DNA of 64,000 bases from Effrenium voratum (lineage: Eukaryota > Sar > Dinophyceae > Suessiales > Symbiodiniaceae): contig CAUJNA010001891.1 in the NCBI GenBank assembly GCA_963377175.1, forward strand, positions 467,779-531,778. The letters run 5' to 3'. This document shows, in pieces, positions 63,386-64,000 of this stretch; the first letter of the stretch is position 1; each line of letters begins with the position of its first letter. The notes beneath the pieces are model-generated. The model was not told the origin of the DNA and searched no databases. It worked only from the letters and a program-made list of their open reading frames with translations. The position numbers and the translations under genes were made by a program.

Positions 63386-64000
63386 TCTCACTCTCAGGCC
63401 ATGGGTCAGACACGTCACAGGTTGAACAAATCACCAACTCACTACCCCCAGCCTGAAGCTAACTTCGAGTATTTTTTGTCTGAATGTTCAAGGGGCAAGT
63501 GAGAACATAGCAGAACCCAGACATTGGTCGGATCCCCAGTTCGATCAACAACTCGTGGAAGGTTCCATGTGGATGGCGTTCCTTCGGTCCAAAAGTCCCT
63601 TTTTTTTGTGGCTGCACAGGCAAGCGACCCAAGTTGCAACCAAAGTTCCATTGGTTTATCCGGACTCAGTCCTCAGTTGTTCAAAGCGGAGCTTTTGACC
63701 TTTTGGTGTTCCCTTTTTGGTCTATTTTTAGCCATGGCCTCCAAAGGTGATCACGTTTTAGTTCTTGCTCCTTTGGGCAAGTGAGGAAAACATGGCGCAG
63801 AAAATGCATCAATCCAGGGCAAAATGATGTAACACGCAACATCCGAAGTAGGGGGTGACTTGCCTGCGACTCGCGCTTCACGTTGCAGGCCGAAGCAACC
63901 GCTCTCTCGCAGGCCGGGTGCAGTCCGCATTTGCTCACACCTCCAGTTTTTTTTCCCCAACGGCTGGAATCTTGGGGTCTTTGACACTCCTTCTCGAGGT

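Overview
The window looks like nuclear DNA of a dinoflagellate, and no bacterial, phage or organellar signature was seen. The reasons are: two copies of the last 16 nt of the dinoflagellate spliced leader (GCCATTTTGGCTCAAG); TTTAGGG-type telomeric repeats; short GC-rich exons scattered in a repeat-rich background; splice donors that include GC and GA as well as GT; many short elements with terminal inverted repeats (TIRs); and long microsatellites. Species cannot be fixed from the sequence.

Layout. 0-21 kb holds almost no recognisable protein: an interstitial telomeric block, several TIR element families, a palindromic GGACCGGTCC cluster, a 0.9 kb fold-back GAT/ATC minisatellite, G-rich and pyrimidine-rich tracts and a (GT)66 array. 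From 21.97 to 29.52 kb eight small exons on the + strand have agreeing phases and together encode the core of an FkbM-type SAM-dependent methyltransferase; its introns are filled with TIR elements and tandem repeats. 29.5-37 kb is again repeats with a few weak exon candidates, and it holds one arm of a ~0.5 kb inverted duplication whose partner lies at 51.5-52.0 kb.

From 37.3 to 44.7 kb, embedded in a TACA/TATACA microsatellite, lies a retroelement. Its order is A1 - ORF1 - B1/A2 - ORF2, methyltransferase-like domain, reverse transcriptase, RNase H - B2. The A repeats (121 bp) and the B repeats (179 bp) are each identical, and each A carries the spliced-leader remnant. This is either a split-direct-repeat element resembling the DIRS/PAT/Ngaro layout, or two head-to-tail units sharing ends, one carrying a gag-like gene and one carrying pol. 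Several frameshifts interrupt the reading frames of this copy.

44.7-64 kb contains a two-exon 3' end of an unknown Pro/Lys/Glu-rich protein (47.3-47.8 kb) whose intron is largely a dispersed repeat, a 0.55 kb pyrimidine tract, a terminal exon with a DGRGW motif (57.15-57.31 kb), two weaker exon candidates near 60 kb, and many further copies of the TIR families. Several repeat families end in CAG and look like candidate introners (mobile elements that create introns). No CRISPR, rRNA or convincing tRNA was seen. Most long reading frames are by-products of microsatellites or palindromic repeats.
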